A stretch of 19,878 nt of DNA from GCA-016699105 sp036518915 (lineage in GTDB: Bacteria > Patescibacteriota > Saccharimonadia > UBA4664), in NCBI GenBank assembly GCA_036518915.1, contig DATDME010000002.1, forward strand, positions 1-19,878, written 5' to 3'. Of this stretch, positions 6,014 through 17,438 are shown in pieces. How positions within the stretch are numbered: position 1 is the stretch's first letter; the number at the start of each line of letters is the position of its first letter. The notes below the pieces were generated by a model, which did not search any database, had not been told where the DNA came from, and was given only the letters and a program-made list of their open reading frames with translations. The position numbers and the translations under genes are program-made.

Positions 6014-7339
6014 TTGAAGAAGCGTTCGGCCCTGGGCATAGATATTGACGACGCCGTCTCAGTGGCGCGCAATAGCAATTTCAACCGGCTGTGGGGCTCG
6101 CAGATTCTATCGCAAGTCGCCCAGAACCTCCTGAACTTCGCGTTGATCATTCGGGTGTTCCAGCTAGCCCAGGGCACGCGCTTCGCCAACATTTCGGTGG
6201 CGCTCTTGATCCTCAGCTATGGGATTCCGTCGGTGATTTTTGCGGCGGCGGCTGGTGTGTTTGTGGATCACTGGAACCGCCGCAATGTCCTGTACATTGT
6301 GAACTTCCTGCGGGCGGTGCTGGTGCTGGGCTATATCCTGTTTGACCACCAGCTATGGGTTGTGTTGCTGTTGAGCTTCGTGATTTCTACCACCACGCAG
6401 TTCTTTGTGCCGGCGGAGTCGGCGGCCATACCATCGCTGGTCAGCCAACGCCAGCTGCTGCGGGCTAACGCCCTGTTTATATTTACGCTTTATGCCTCGT
6501 TTATCGTGGGATACTCGGCGGCTGCACCGGCCCTGGCGAGCCTCGGCCTCAATGGCCCATACTACCTGACCGCCATCATGTTTGCCCTAGCCGGCCTGCT
6601 CGACTGGTTCTTGCCAAACATGCAGCCTGAAAAAGTCATCGGCAAAATTTCCGCCAGCCGGCTGGTGCGCTACACCGTTAAAGAGGTCAACGACAACTGG
6701 AAGCTCATCCGCACCAACCACAACCTGGCCTTCCCCATGACCCAGCTGATAATTGCCCAGGCCATGTTGTCGGTGATTTTGGCCCTGGCGCCCGCCTTGT
6801 CTTTCGCGCTGCTGGGCCTGCCAATTGAACAGTCGTCGCACTACCTGATAATTCCGGCCGGGCTGGGCCTGATTGCTGGTGTCGTGGCCGTGGACCGGCT
6901 GGTGAAGATCTGGGGCCGCACCCGCATTATTGCTCTTGGTATGTTAACGGCCGCAGTTGGGCTCGTACTCACCGGCATGCTCGGCCGACTGCACGCCCCC
7001 GTGCACGGCCACTACCTGCTGACCAGCGACCAAGTTGGCATGCTCGTGGCCGTGCTGGCCTTTGCCCTCGGCATGCTCAACGCCATGATTTCCGTGGCGG
7101 CCCAAACCGTGCTGCAAGAAAACAGCTCTGAATCAAGCCGCGGCAAGGTGTTTGGAGCACTCACCATGCTGATTAACGTGGCTGCCACCTTGCCGGTACT
7201 GTTTGCAGGCGTCTTGGCCGACTTCACCAGCGTTACAAAAGTTATGATTGCTCTCGGCCTGATGCTGTTTGTGTTTGCGAGCTGGCAGGTTTGGCAGCTG
7301 CAGCAGGCCGGACGCCTCAAGCGTCCAGTCCGGGCCTAA
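6014..7339 (+). CDS. MFS transporter, full length (12 predicted membrane segments)
   Basis: A 441-aa major facilitator superfamily protein. It has a short soluble N-terminus, about twelve hydrophobic segments, the loop 2-3 sequence GVFVDHWNRRNVL (a divergent motif A, GxxxDrxxRrxxl), and a long central cytoplasmic loop (LVRYTVKEVNDNWKLIRTN) between helices 6 and 7. The pattern resembles the MFS_3 / EntS-like drug or siderophore exporter group, but the substrate cannot be deduced. Start is TTG at 6014 with AAAGG (6001-6005) upstream; no better ATG exists near the first conserved segment. It lies 24 bases after clpP with no terminator visible between them, so part of its expression may come from the CIRCE-controlled promoter. 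Confidence 0.85.
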   Translation: MKKRSALGIDIDDAVSVARNSNFNRLWGSQILSQVAQNLLNFALIIRVFQLAQGTRFANISVALLILSYGIPSVIFAAAAGVFVDHWNRRNVLYIVNFLRAVLVLGYILFDHQLWVVLLLSFVISTTTQFFVPAESAAIPSLVSQRQLLRANALFIFTLYASFIVGYSAAAPALASLGLNGPYYLTAIMFALAGLLDWFLPNMQPEKVIGKISASRLVRYTVKEVNDNWKLIRTNHNLAFPMTQLIIAQAMLSVILALAPALSFALLGLPIEQSSHYLIIPAGLGLIAGVVAVDRLVKIWGRTRIIALGMLTAAVGLVLTGMLGRLHAPVHGHYLLTSDQVGMLVAVLAFALGMLNAMISVAAQTVLQENSSESSRGKVFGALTMLINVAATLPVLFAGVLADFTSVTKVMIALGLMLFVFASWQVWQLQQAGRLKRPVRA

Positions 7340-7641
7340 AGCCGGGGCGGAACCGGCCCGGCCGGCAATCCATGCTCGTCTGCCGGCGACTATTGACAGA
7401 TAAGCCCGACTCCGGCACACTACATATCAAGAGGATGCTTAAATCGAACAACTAGGGCCAAAGCGCCGTAGTTTTATGTGTTTAGAAAAACCTCGGGCCC
7501 AACACAAACATCCCGCCTTTGTTCGATAGGCGGCTCTCAAAACTAAATATGGTGAGTCGAGCAGTCCTGGCAAGGTGGCAGGGGACGGCTGGGCTCGCAT
7601 AAGCATCAATCATCTCACTATTAAGGTAGAGGAGTAACAAC
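7340..7641 (+). promoter_or_regulatory. Long non-coding leader before rpoB with several potential hairpins
   Basis: About 300 bases without a gene. A TTGACA (7393-7398) is a good -35 box, but no convincing -10 follows at 16-18 bp, so the exact promoter is unresolved. Further down are three possible stem-loops: AACTA/TAGTT with GGC/GCC (7450-7473, followed by TTTTATGTGTTT), CCGCCT/AGGCGG (7513-7533, 9-base loop), and CGAGC/GCTCG plus GTCC/GGAC (7558-7597). The first, with its U-rich tail, could act as an attenuator. The GC-rich inverted repeat GCCGGG/CCCGGC (7341-7362) just after the MFS gene lacks a U-run. The ribosome-binding site GAGGAG (7629-7634) closes the leader. Confidence 0.45.
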
Positions 7642-11202
<3,561 letters not shown>

Positions 11203-11209
11203 GGAGCAT

Positions 11210-14200
11210 ATGGAAGCTATCGAAAACCAAGCCCAAACCGACTTTGACGGCGTCAAGCTATCCCTGGCTTCGCCGGACATGATCCTCCAGTGGTCCCACG
11301 GAGAGGTCACCAAGCCGGAAACCATTAACTACCGCACCCAAAAGCCCGAAAAGGACGGCCTCTTCTGCGAAAAGATCTTCGGCCCGACCAAGGACTGGGA
11401 ATGCTACTGCGGTAAATATAAGCGCATCCGCTACAAGGATGTGGTCTGTGACAAGTGTGGCGTCCGCGTCACCCGCAGTGTTGTGCGCCGCGAGCGCATG
11501 GGTCACATCAGCCTGGCCGTGCCGGTCACCCACATCTGGTTCCTGCGCGGCACGCCGAGCTCAATTGGTCTGGTGCTCAACATGAGCATCCGCGACCTCG
11601 AGCGCGTAGCCTACTTTGCCTCTTACATCGTAACTTCAGTGGACGACGACAAGCGCGTCCGCGCCCTGGCCGACCTCGAGGCTGAGTTCACCTCGCGCCG
11701 CAACGAGGTCATCAAGACCTACGAGCAGCGCTCCGCTGAACCCGACGCCGACGTGAAGGCCCTGGCCGAAGCGCAAAATGTTGAGCTCGAAGAGCTCGAC
11801 CAGTCCCGCGCCAACGCCAAGGCCGAGCTCGAAGGCCTGGCTCGTCTGACCCTGCTGCCGGAAGCCAAGTACCGCGACCTCAACCTCAAGTACGGTGACG
11901 TCTTTCGCGCCGAAATTGGCGCCGAAGCCATCCGCAACCTGCTCGCCGAAATCAACATGGACGAGCTGGTCGATGAGCTAACCTCTGAGGCAGAAAACTC
12001 CCAGGGCCAGAAGCGCAAGAAGACCCTCAAGCGCCTCAAGATGCTCGAGGGCATGAAGGCCGCCGGCATCCGTCCCGAGTGGATGGTTATGACCGAGCTG
12101 CCCGTCATTCCGCCAGACCTGCGCCCCATGGTGCAGCTGGCTGGTGGCCGGTTCGCGGCATCTGATCTGAACGACCTCTACCGCCGTGTCATCAACCGCA
12201 ACAACCGTTTGAAGCGCCTCATCGAGCTCGACGCTCCGGAAGTCATCCGCCGCAACGAAAAACGCATGCTCCAGGAAGCCGTTGACGCCCTGATTGACAA
12301 CAACGCCCGCCGCGAGCGCGCCGTTTCCTCTACGGGTACCCGCCGCAAGCTCAAGAGCCTGTCTGACATGCTCAAGGGCAAACAGGGCCGCTTCCGCCAG
12401 AACTTGCTCGGCAAGCGCGTCGACTACTCCGGCCGTTCGGTCATTGTAGCCGGTCCGCAGCTCCGCCTCGACCAGTGTGGTCTGCCCAAGATGATGGCCC
12501 TCGAGCTCTTCAAACCGTTCGTGATTGGCTCGCTCATTGAGCAAGGCCACGCACACAACGTGAAGTCCGCCTCGCGCATGATTGAGCGCGCCGTCAGCGT
12601 AGTCTGGGATACCTTGGAAGAGATCATCGCCGACAAGTACGTGCTGCTCAACCGCGCTCCTACCCTCCACCGCCTCGGTATCCAGGCCTTCAAGCCCAAG
12701 CTAATTGAAGGTAAAGCCATTCAGCTGCACCCGCTCGTTTGTCGCGCCTTCAACGCTGACTTCGATGGTGACCAGATGGCCGTCCATGTGCCGCTCTCGG
12801 ATGCCGCCCAGCGTGAAGCCCGCGAGATCATGCTCTCCAGCAAGAACTTGCTCAAGCCGGCCGATGGTGAAGTGGTGGTAGACGCCACCAAGGACATGGT
12901 TCTGGGTAACTACTACCTGACCTTCCTGAAGTTTGGTGAAGACAAAGCCGTTAAGGCCTTCTCGAGCCCCAATGAGGCTATTCTGGCTTACGAAACCGGC
13001 GTCATTAAGCTGCAAACTCTCGTGAAAGTTCCGGTTGAGGGCCAGCTGATTGACACCACCGTCGGACGTATCTTCTTCAACGAGATCCTGCCGGAGGGCT
13101 TTGGCTTCCGCAACCTCACCATGACCAAGAAGGTTTTGCAGAAGCTCATGGCCGAGGTGTTCGTGCGCTTTGGCTCCGACGTGACCGCCGAAGTCATCGA
13201 CAACGTCAAGAACCTCGGTTTCAAGCACTCCACCATGTCGGGTGTATCAGTCTCGCTTGACGACTATCTGGTGCCTGAGGCCAAGCAGGAGATCATCGCC
13301 CAGGGCGAGAAGCAGGCTGCCAGCATCTCCAGCCAGTACGAGCAGGGTCTCATCACCGACGACGAGCGTTACCAGCGCACCGTCGACACCTGGAAGGCCG
13401 CCAACGAGGCGATCATGAAAGAGGTAAGCACCCGTCTCAAGACTGGTAAGACCTCTACCGCCTTGTTCATTGACTCCGGCGCCGAAGGTGACTCCGCCCA
13501 GGCCAACCAGATCGCTGGTATGCTGGGCCTCGTGGTCGACCCGTCGGGCCGCACCATCGAGCTACCCATCAAGTCCAACTACAAAGAAGGCTTCTCCGTC
13601 TTGGAGTACTTCAACTCCACCCACGGTGCCCGCAAGGGTCTGACCGACACCGCCCTCAAGACCGCCGAATCCGGTTATCTCACCCGCCGCTTGGTGGACG
13701 TCTCGCAAGACGTCATCATCACCGAAGAAGACTGCGGCGATGGCGTTGGTACCGTGCTGTCTCGCGGCGAGGCTGCCAGCATTGGCAACTCCTACGCCAA
13801 CCGTCTGGCCGGTCGCGTGGCCGCCCAAGACGTCAAGCACGGCAAGCAGACCTTGGTGGAGGCCGGCGCGCTCATCACCGATGAAGCTGCCCGCGCCATC
13901 GACGAAGCCGGCCTCGACGACGTGATGATTCGCAGCGTCCTGAGCTGCCGCTCACGCTGGGGCATCTGCCGCCTGTGCTACGGTCTCGACCTGGCCCGCG
14001 GTAACCTCGTCAAGCTCGGTGAGCCGGTCGGCGTGATTGCCGCCCAGTCCATCGGTGAGCCGGGTACCCAGCTGACCATGAAGACCTTCCACAAGGGTGG
14101 TATCGCCGGCGAAGACATCACCCAGGGTCTACCGCGCGTGGAAGAAATCTTTGAAGCCCGTTCACCCAAGGCTCAGGCTGTTTTGGCCGACGTCACCGGC

Positions 14201-15103
14201 GTCGCGACCGTGAAGAACGCTTCCGGCAAGCAAATCGTGAAGATTGCTCCGGCCGACCTCAAGGTTACCGCCTACGAACTCGACGGCCGCAGCGCCACCG
14301 TCAAGACTGGCCAGAAAGTGGTCGCCGGCGACGTGATTGCCGCCATGGAAGGTGGCAAGAAGCCGCTCAAAGCCAAGGCCGAAGGCACCGTTAAGGTCCA
14401 CAAAGACAGCATTGACCTCACCCACGCCGGCGGCGCCGAGCGCGAGTACGTCATTCCGGCCTTCCAGAACCTTGAAGTTAAGAGCGGCGACCTTGTCACC
14501 GTTGGCCAGCGCCTCACTGAGGGTTCCATCAACCTGCAGGAAATGCTCACGTTGAGTGGCCCGGCCGCCGTCCAGCGCTACATCATCTCCGAAGTGCAAA
14601 CGATTTACGCCGCTCAGGGTCAGATTGTATCCGACAAGCACATCGAGGTGATCATCCGCCAGATGTTCAGCCGCGTGCAGATTGACGAGCCCAATGACAG
14701 TCTGTTCGTTACCGGCGAAATCCTGCCCCGCCAGAGCGTCCTCGAAGACAGCGAGACCCTCGAAGCCGACGGCAAGACCCCGGCCACCTTCACCCAGCTG
14801 CTGCTGCCGGTCACCAAGATCAGCCTGTCCAGCGACTCGTTCCTGTCCGCGGCGTCCTTCCAGGACACCACCCGCGTACTAATTGCAGCCGCCGTCCGCG
14901 GCAAGACCGACAAGCTGCGCGGCCTGAAAGAGAACGTGATCATCGGCCGCCTCATACCAGTGGGTACCGGTTTCCGCGTCGAGAGTGGCAACACCCTTGA
15001 GCTTGAAGCCGGCAAAGACGCCAACTACGGCGAGCCCGCCGAGGACCTAGCCGAAACGGCTGAGCCCGTCGTATCTGTTGACGAGAGCAGCGAAAACCTG
15101 TAA
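11210..15103 (+). CDS. rpoC: DNA-directed RNA polymerase subunit beta'
   Basis: A 1297-aa beta' subunit. The active-site motif NADFDGD is at 515-521, where D517, D519 and D521 hold the catalytic magnesium. The N-terminal zinc site is C65, C67, C80, C83; the second is C842, C913, C920, C923. The trigger-loop region GEPGTQLTMKTFHKGG is present, with Lys after the conserved His where E. coli has Ile and Thermus Thr. Between about residues 145 and 225 is a helical, charged stretch in the clamp region like that of Gram-positive enzymes. The large E. coli insertion near the trigger loop is absent. The start ATG has AAGGAG overlapping the rpoB stop, with only 3 bases of spacing, tightly coupling the two genes. 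Confidence 0.99.
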   Translation: MEAIENQAQTDFDGVKLSLASPDMILQWSHGEVTKPETINYRTQKPEKDGLFCEKIFGPTKDWECYCGKYKRIRYKDVVCDKCGVRVTRSVVRRERMGHISLAVPVTHIWFLRGTPSSIGLVLNMSIRDLERVAYFASYIVTSVDDDKRVRALADLEAEFTSRRNEVIKTYEQRSAEPDADVKALAEAQNVELEELDQSRANAKAELEGLARLTLLPEAKYRDLNLKYGDVFRAEIGAEAIRNLLAEINMDELVDELTSEAENSQGQKRKKTLKRLKMLEGMKAAGIRPEWMVMTELPVIPPDLRPMVQLAGGRFAASDLNDLYRRVINRNNRLKRLIELDAPEVIRRNEKRMLQEAVDALIDNNARRERAVSSTGTRRKLKSLSDMLKGKQGRFRQNLLGKRVDYSGRSVIVAGPQLRLDQCGLPKMMALELFKPFVIGSLIEQGHAHNVKSASRMIERAVSVVWDTLEEIIADKYVLLNRAPTLHRLGIQAFKPKLIEGKAIQLHPLVCRAFNADFDGDQMAVHVPLSDAAQREAREIMLSSKNLLKPADGEVVVDATKDMVLGNYYLTFLKFGEDKAVKAFSSPNEAILAYETGVIKLQTLVKVPVEGQLIDTTVGRIFFNEILPEGFGFRNLTMTKKVLQKLMAEVFVRFGSDVTAEVIDNVKNLGFKHSTMSGVSVSLDDYLVPEAKQEIIAQGEKQAASISSQYEQGLITDDERYQRTVDTWKAANEAIMKEVSTRLKTGKTSTALFIDSGAEGDSAQANQIAGMLGLVVDPSGRTIELPIKSNYKEGFSVLEYFNSTHGARKGLTDTALKTAESGYLTRRLVDVSQDVIITEEDCGDGVGTVLSRGEAASIGNSYANRLAGRVAAQDVKHGKQTLVEAGALITDEAARAIDEAGLDDVMIRSVLSCRSRWGICRLCYGLDLARGNLVKLGEPVGVIAAQSIGEPGTQLTMKTFHKGGIAGEDITQGLPRVEEIFEARSPKAQAVLADVTGVATVKNASGKQIVKIAPADLKVTAYELDGRSATVKTGQKVVAGDVIAAMEGGKKPLKAKAEGTVKVHKDSIDLTHAGGAEREYVIPAFQNLEVKSGDLVTVGQRLTEGSINLQEMLTLSGPAAVQRYIISEVQTIYAAQGQIVSDKHIEVIIRQMFSRVQIDEPNDSLFVTGEILPRQSVLEDSETLEADGKTPATFTQLLLPVTKISLSSDSFLSAASFQDTTRVLIAAAVRGKTDKLRGLKENVIIGRLIPVGTGFRVESGNTLELEAGKDANYGEPAEDLAETAEPVVSVDESSENL

Positions 15104-15129
15104 GATTAGTAACCGTAACTAGAAGCAAT

Positions 15130-15573
15130 ATGCCAACTATTAGCCAATTACTGCGGAAACCCCGCAAAGATCCCAAGAAGAAGTACGACACCGTCGCGCT
15201 GCAGCGAGTTTCTAACTCGCTCAAGAACGTCAGCTACGTCAAAGCTTCGCCTCTGAAGCGTGGCGTCTGCATCAAGGTGTCCACCACTACCCCGCGTAAG
15301 CCGAACTCGGCGCTCCGCAAGATTGCCCGTGTCCGCCTAACCAACGGTATGGAAGTCACCGCTTACATTCCGGGTATTGGTCACAATCTGCAAGAGCACT
15401 CGGTAGTGCTAGTGCAGGGTGGCGGCCCTAAGGACCTCCCAGGTGTCCGTTACACCGTGGTCCGTGGCGCCCTCGACACCGCCGGCGTCGCCAAGCGCAA
15501 GCAAGGCCGCTCGCTGTACGGTGCCAAGAAAGACCAAGACAACGCCGCCCCAGTCAAGGGTAAAAAGAAGTAA
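15130..15573 (+). CDS. rpsL: 30S ribosomal protein S12
   Basis: A 147-aa S12 (E. coli 124). It lies in the decoding centre of the small subunit. The conserved cores KRGVC, TTPRKPNSALRK, GHNLQEHSVVLV and PKDLPGVRYTVVRGALD are present. Arg56 (codon CGT, 15295-15297) occupies the place of E. coli Lys42, the main streptomycin-resistance position; the following Lys43 and the later Lys87 equivalents are kept. Between RKPR and KRGVC there are 30 residues where E. coli has 17, an insertion of about 13. The C-terminus is lysine-rich. It lies 26 bases after rpoC with only a weak AGAAG ribosome-binding site, so it is probably in the rpoBC transcript. Confidence 0.98.
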   Translation: MPTISQLLRKPRKDPKKKYDTVALQRVSNSLKNVSYVKASPLKRGVCIKVSTTTPRKPNSALRKIARVRLTNGMEVTAYIPGIGHNLQEHSVVLVQGGGPKDLPGVRYTVVRGALDTAGVAKRKQGRSLYGAKKDQDNAAPVKGKKK

Positions 15574-15634
15574 CTAATCGGCATGCACCCAGCCGGCTCG
15601 TCCGGAACCTCGGGAGTATCTCAGGAGAAATTAC

Positions 15635-16111
15635 ATGCCTCGTAAAGCAACCAAATCGTTCAAGCGGGACCTCACCCCGGACCTCAAGTACAACAACCTG
15701 TTGGTCACCAAAATGACCAACAAGATCATGCGCGACGGCAAGAAGCGCCTGGCCGAAACCATGTTGTACTCGGCCCTCCAGACCGTTGAAGAAAAGAGCA
15801 AGCAGCCCGCCCTGGAAGTCTTTGAAGCGGCCATCAAGAACGTTTCGCCTGCCCTGCAGGTGAAAGCCAAGCGGATCGGTGGCGCTACCTACCAGGTGCC
15901 CATGGAAGTTCGCGGCGACCGCAAAATCCATCTCGCCATGACCTGGATCCTCACCGCCGCCCGCAATAAGTCAGGCAAGAGCTTCGACCAGCGCCTGGCC
16001 GACGAGCTACTCAACGCCTACAACAACACCGGCGACGCCATCAAGAAGCGTGAAGACACGCACCGCATGGCCGAAGCCAACAAGGCGTTCGCTCACTTCG
16101 CCCGCTACTAA
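15635..16111 (+). CDS. rpsG: 30S ribosomal protein S7
   Basis: A 158-aa S7, the normal bacterial size. S7 nucleates assembly of the 16S rRNA 3' domain and forms part of the E site. Family features are the basic N-terminus MPRK..., VTKMTNKIMRDGKK, the rRNA-binding IGGATYQVPMEVR hairpin, and the C-terminal HRMAEANKAFAHFARY. AGGAG (15623-15627) is 7 bases before ATG. It follows rpsL after 61 bases, the classical order. The elongation factor gene fusA, which usually follows, is absent: a terminator comes 18 bases after the stop codon instead. Confidence 0.98.
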   Translation: MPRKATKSFKRDLTPDLKYNNLLVTKMTNKIMRDGKKRLAETMLYSALQTVEEKSKQPALEVFEAAIKNVSPALQVKAKRIGGATYQVPMEVRGDRKIHLAMTWILTAARNKSGKSFDQRLADELLNAYNNTGDAIKKREDTHRMAEANKAFAHFARY

Positions 16112-16128
16112 ACTGGCATAGATTGGCA

Positions 16129-16163
16129 ACCAAAAAACCGCCCGGATGGGGTGGTTTTTTGGT
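16129..16163. terminator. Strong bidirectional intrinsic terminator after rpsG
   Basis: ACCAAAAAACC-G-CCC (16129-16143) pairs with GGG-T-GGTTTTTTGGT (16149-16163) around a 5-base loop. The stem holds a run of six T on the plus strand and, read the other way, six T on the minus strand. It would stop the rpoB-rpoC-rpsL-rpsG transcript and also the convergent small gene at 16204. Confidence 0.85.
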
Positions 16164-16203
16164 GAGCGAAATTTTGGCACAGACGAAACTTGCCACCCTA
16201 ACA

Positions 16204-16446
16204 TTACTCGACGCCGATCAGCTTGAACGCGTGGAGCGCAGCAGTAACCTGCGCCGCCTGGGCGGTACTGTCGCTGGCTACCGCACTGGCGGCAGCCGTA
16301 CCATCACCTAGGTCCTTAAAGACCGACACCTTTACGCCCACACCAGCCGCATCAAGAAATTTGATGTCGGCGGCTATCCGCCCCTCAGGGTAGGCCTCGC
16401 GGAATTTAGTTAGTACTGCGTCGAAGATTTGTGCTTCCGTTGCCAT
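16204..16446 (-). CDS. Small hypothetical protein (80 aa), convergent to rpsG
   Basis: I do not recognise this 80-aa protein. It has a helical start (ATEAQIFDAVLTKFREAYPEG), two probable beta-strands (IKFLDAAGVGVKVSVFKDLGDG) and an alanine-rich helix to the end, so a small alpha/beta fold is plausible. There is no signal peptide or membrane segment. The start is supported by GGGAG placed 7 bases before the ATG on the minus strand. The coding pattern is GC-rich like its neighbours. It is a lone gene facing the end of the ribosomal operon and sharing its bidirectional terminator. Because it is short the call is less certain than for the longer genes. Confidence 0.65.
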   Translation of the reverse strand: MATEAQIFDAVLTKFREAYPEGRIAADIKFLDAAGVGVKVSVFKDLGDGTAAASAVASDSTAQAAQVTAALHAFKLIGVE

Positions 16447-16551
16447 GTAAGCACTCCCGTTTATGTTAATCTTACTTGGCCATTGTAAGCCCGACTAGTA
16501 AGTAACGCCACAACTTGCCGGGAACTCGAAGCGTTCCTTGCCTAGTTAGTT

Positions 16552-16557
16552 TACAAT
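16552..16557 (+). promoter_or_regulatory. -10 box (TACAAT) for a predicted leaderless transcript of the short MFS gene
   Basis: TACAAT ends 7 bases before the ATG at 16565. No Shine-Dalgarno sequence lies between. The ATG at 16556 overlaps the box itself, so 16565 is the likelier start. No good -35 box. Confidence 0.4.
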
Positions 16558-16564
16558 GGTCCCA

Positions 16565-17431
16565 ATGCTTTCCGCTATGCCTCGCAATATTCGCAAACTC
16601 CAAGCCTTAAACCTGCTCGCCGGATTTGTGCTCTGGTACCCAATTGAAAAATTATTCCTGCTGTCCATCGGCGTCGGGCCGCTCGGCATTAGTGTTAACG
16701 CCGTCGAGTTTATTATCATCCTGTTACTGCTTGATGTGCCATCTGGAATCTTAGCCGACCGCTGGCGCCGCAAGCATGTGCTCACCATCGCCTTCCTCTG
16801 CATGTTGGCGGGATCTGCCGTCGGGGCCGTCAGCCATAACCTTTGGCAATATCTAGTGGCGACGTTGGGCATCGGCGGGTTTGTGGCCCTCACCCAAGGC
16901 ACTTTCCAGGCCCTCATGTACGACAGTTTAAAAGATGCCGGACGGCAGGCTCACTACGACCGCGAGCAGGGGAGAGCCTACGCCTTGTTTCTTGGCGGAC
17001 TTGGGCTCAGCTCGGTGGCCGGCGGCTATGTGAGGCAGTGGTTCGGCTACCCCGCGGCCTATTGGATAACGGTACTCGTAATGGCAATTGCCACCATCAT
17101 CACCCTGTTGCTGCATGAACCACAAGCGCACCGCCAAACCGCCGTCCGCCGGATCCGGGACCACTTGCGCGATAGCTGGCAGCTGGTTCGCACCAACCAG
17201 CTACTGATGCAGCTAGCGCTACTCATTACTGCCATGAGTCTACTGCGTAATGCTCAAAATGAGTATTCAGCCCTGTTGTTCATTGCGCTCGGCCTGGCCT
17301 TCGGCTGGATCGCGCAAAACTCAAACGTCTTTAATGCCTACGCCGCCATTGCGCTGATTGGCGTCGTCTATCTTGGTTACTGGATAATCAATGGACGCCG
17401 GATTTTACGGACGGTCAGTCAGACAGTATGA
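16565..17431 (+). CDS. Shortened MFS transporter-like protein, possibly decayed by in-frame deletion
   Basis: A 288-aa protein with the N-terminal half of an MFS transporter: six hydrophobic segments and a good motif A, SGILADRWRRK, between helices 2 and 3. After the central loop it has SWQLVRTNQLL, just as the full transporter at 6014 has NWKLIRTN before helix 7. Then only about three more hydrophobic segments follow before a short basic end. MFS proteins normally have 12 helices and about 400 residues, so roughly 110 residues of the second half are missing. There is no frameshift or internal stop, so the likeliest history is an in-frame deletion; it may be a pseudogene or a reduced protein. 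The start at 16565 is chosen from the adjoining -10 box. Confidence 0.7.
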   Translation: MLSAMPRNIRKLQALNLLAGFVLWYPIEKLFLLSIGVGPLGISVNAVEFIIILLLLDVPSGILADRWRRKHVLTIAFLCMLAGSAVGAVSHNLWQYLVATLGIGGFVALTQGTFQALMYDSLKDAGRQAHYDREQGRAYALFLGGLGLSSVAGGYVRQWFGYPAAYWITVLVMAIATIITLLLHEPQAHRQTAVRRIRDHLRDSWQLVRTNQLLMQLALLITAMSLLRNAQNEYSALLFIALGLAFGWIAQNSNVFNAYAAIALIGVVYLGYWIINGRRILRTVSQTV

Positions 17432-17432
17432 T
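17404..17432 (+). promoter_or_regulatory. Promoter for a predicted leaderless transcript of the PPC-domain gene
   Basis: TTTACG (17404-17409) and TATGAT (17427-17432) have 17 bp between them, and the ATG at 17439 begins 7 bases after the -10 box. Transcription is predicted to start at the initiation codon. The promoter lies inside the end of the short MFS gene. Confidence 0.5.
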
Positions 17433-17438
17433 AGCGCT

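Noticed and set aside
7341..7362. GCCGGG/CCCGGC hairpin as an intrinsic terminator of the MFS gene
   Set aside because: No U-run follows, so it does not meet the pattern of an intrinsic terminator. Kept only as part of the leader description.
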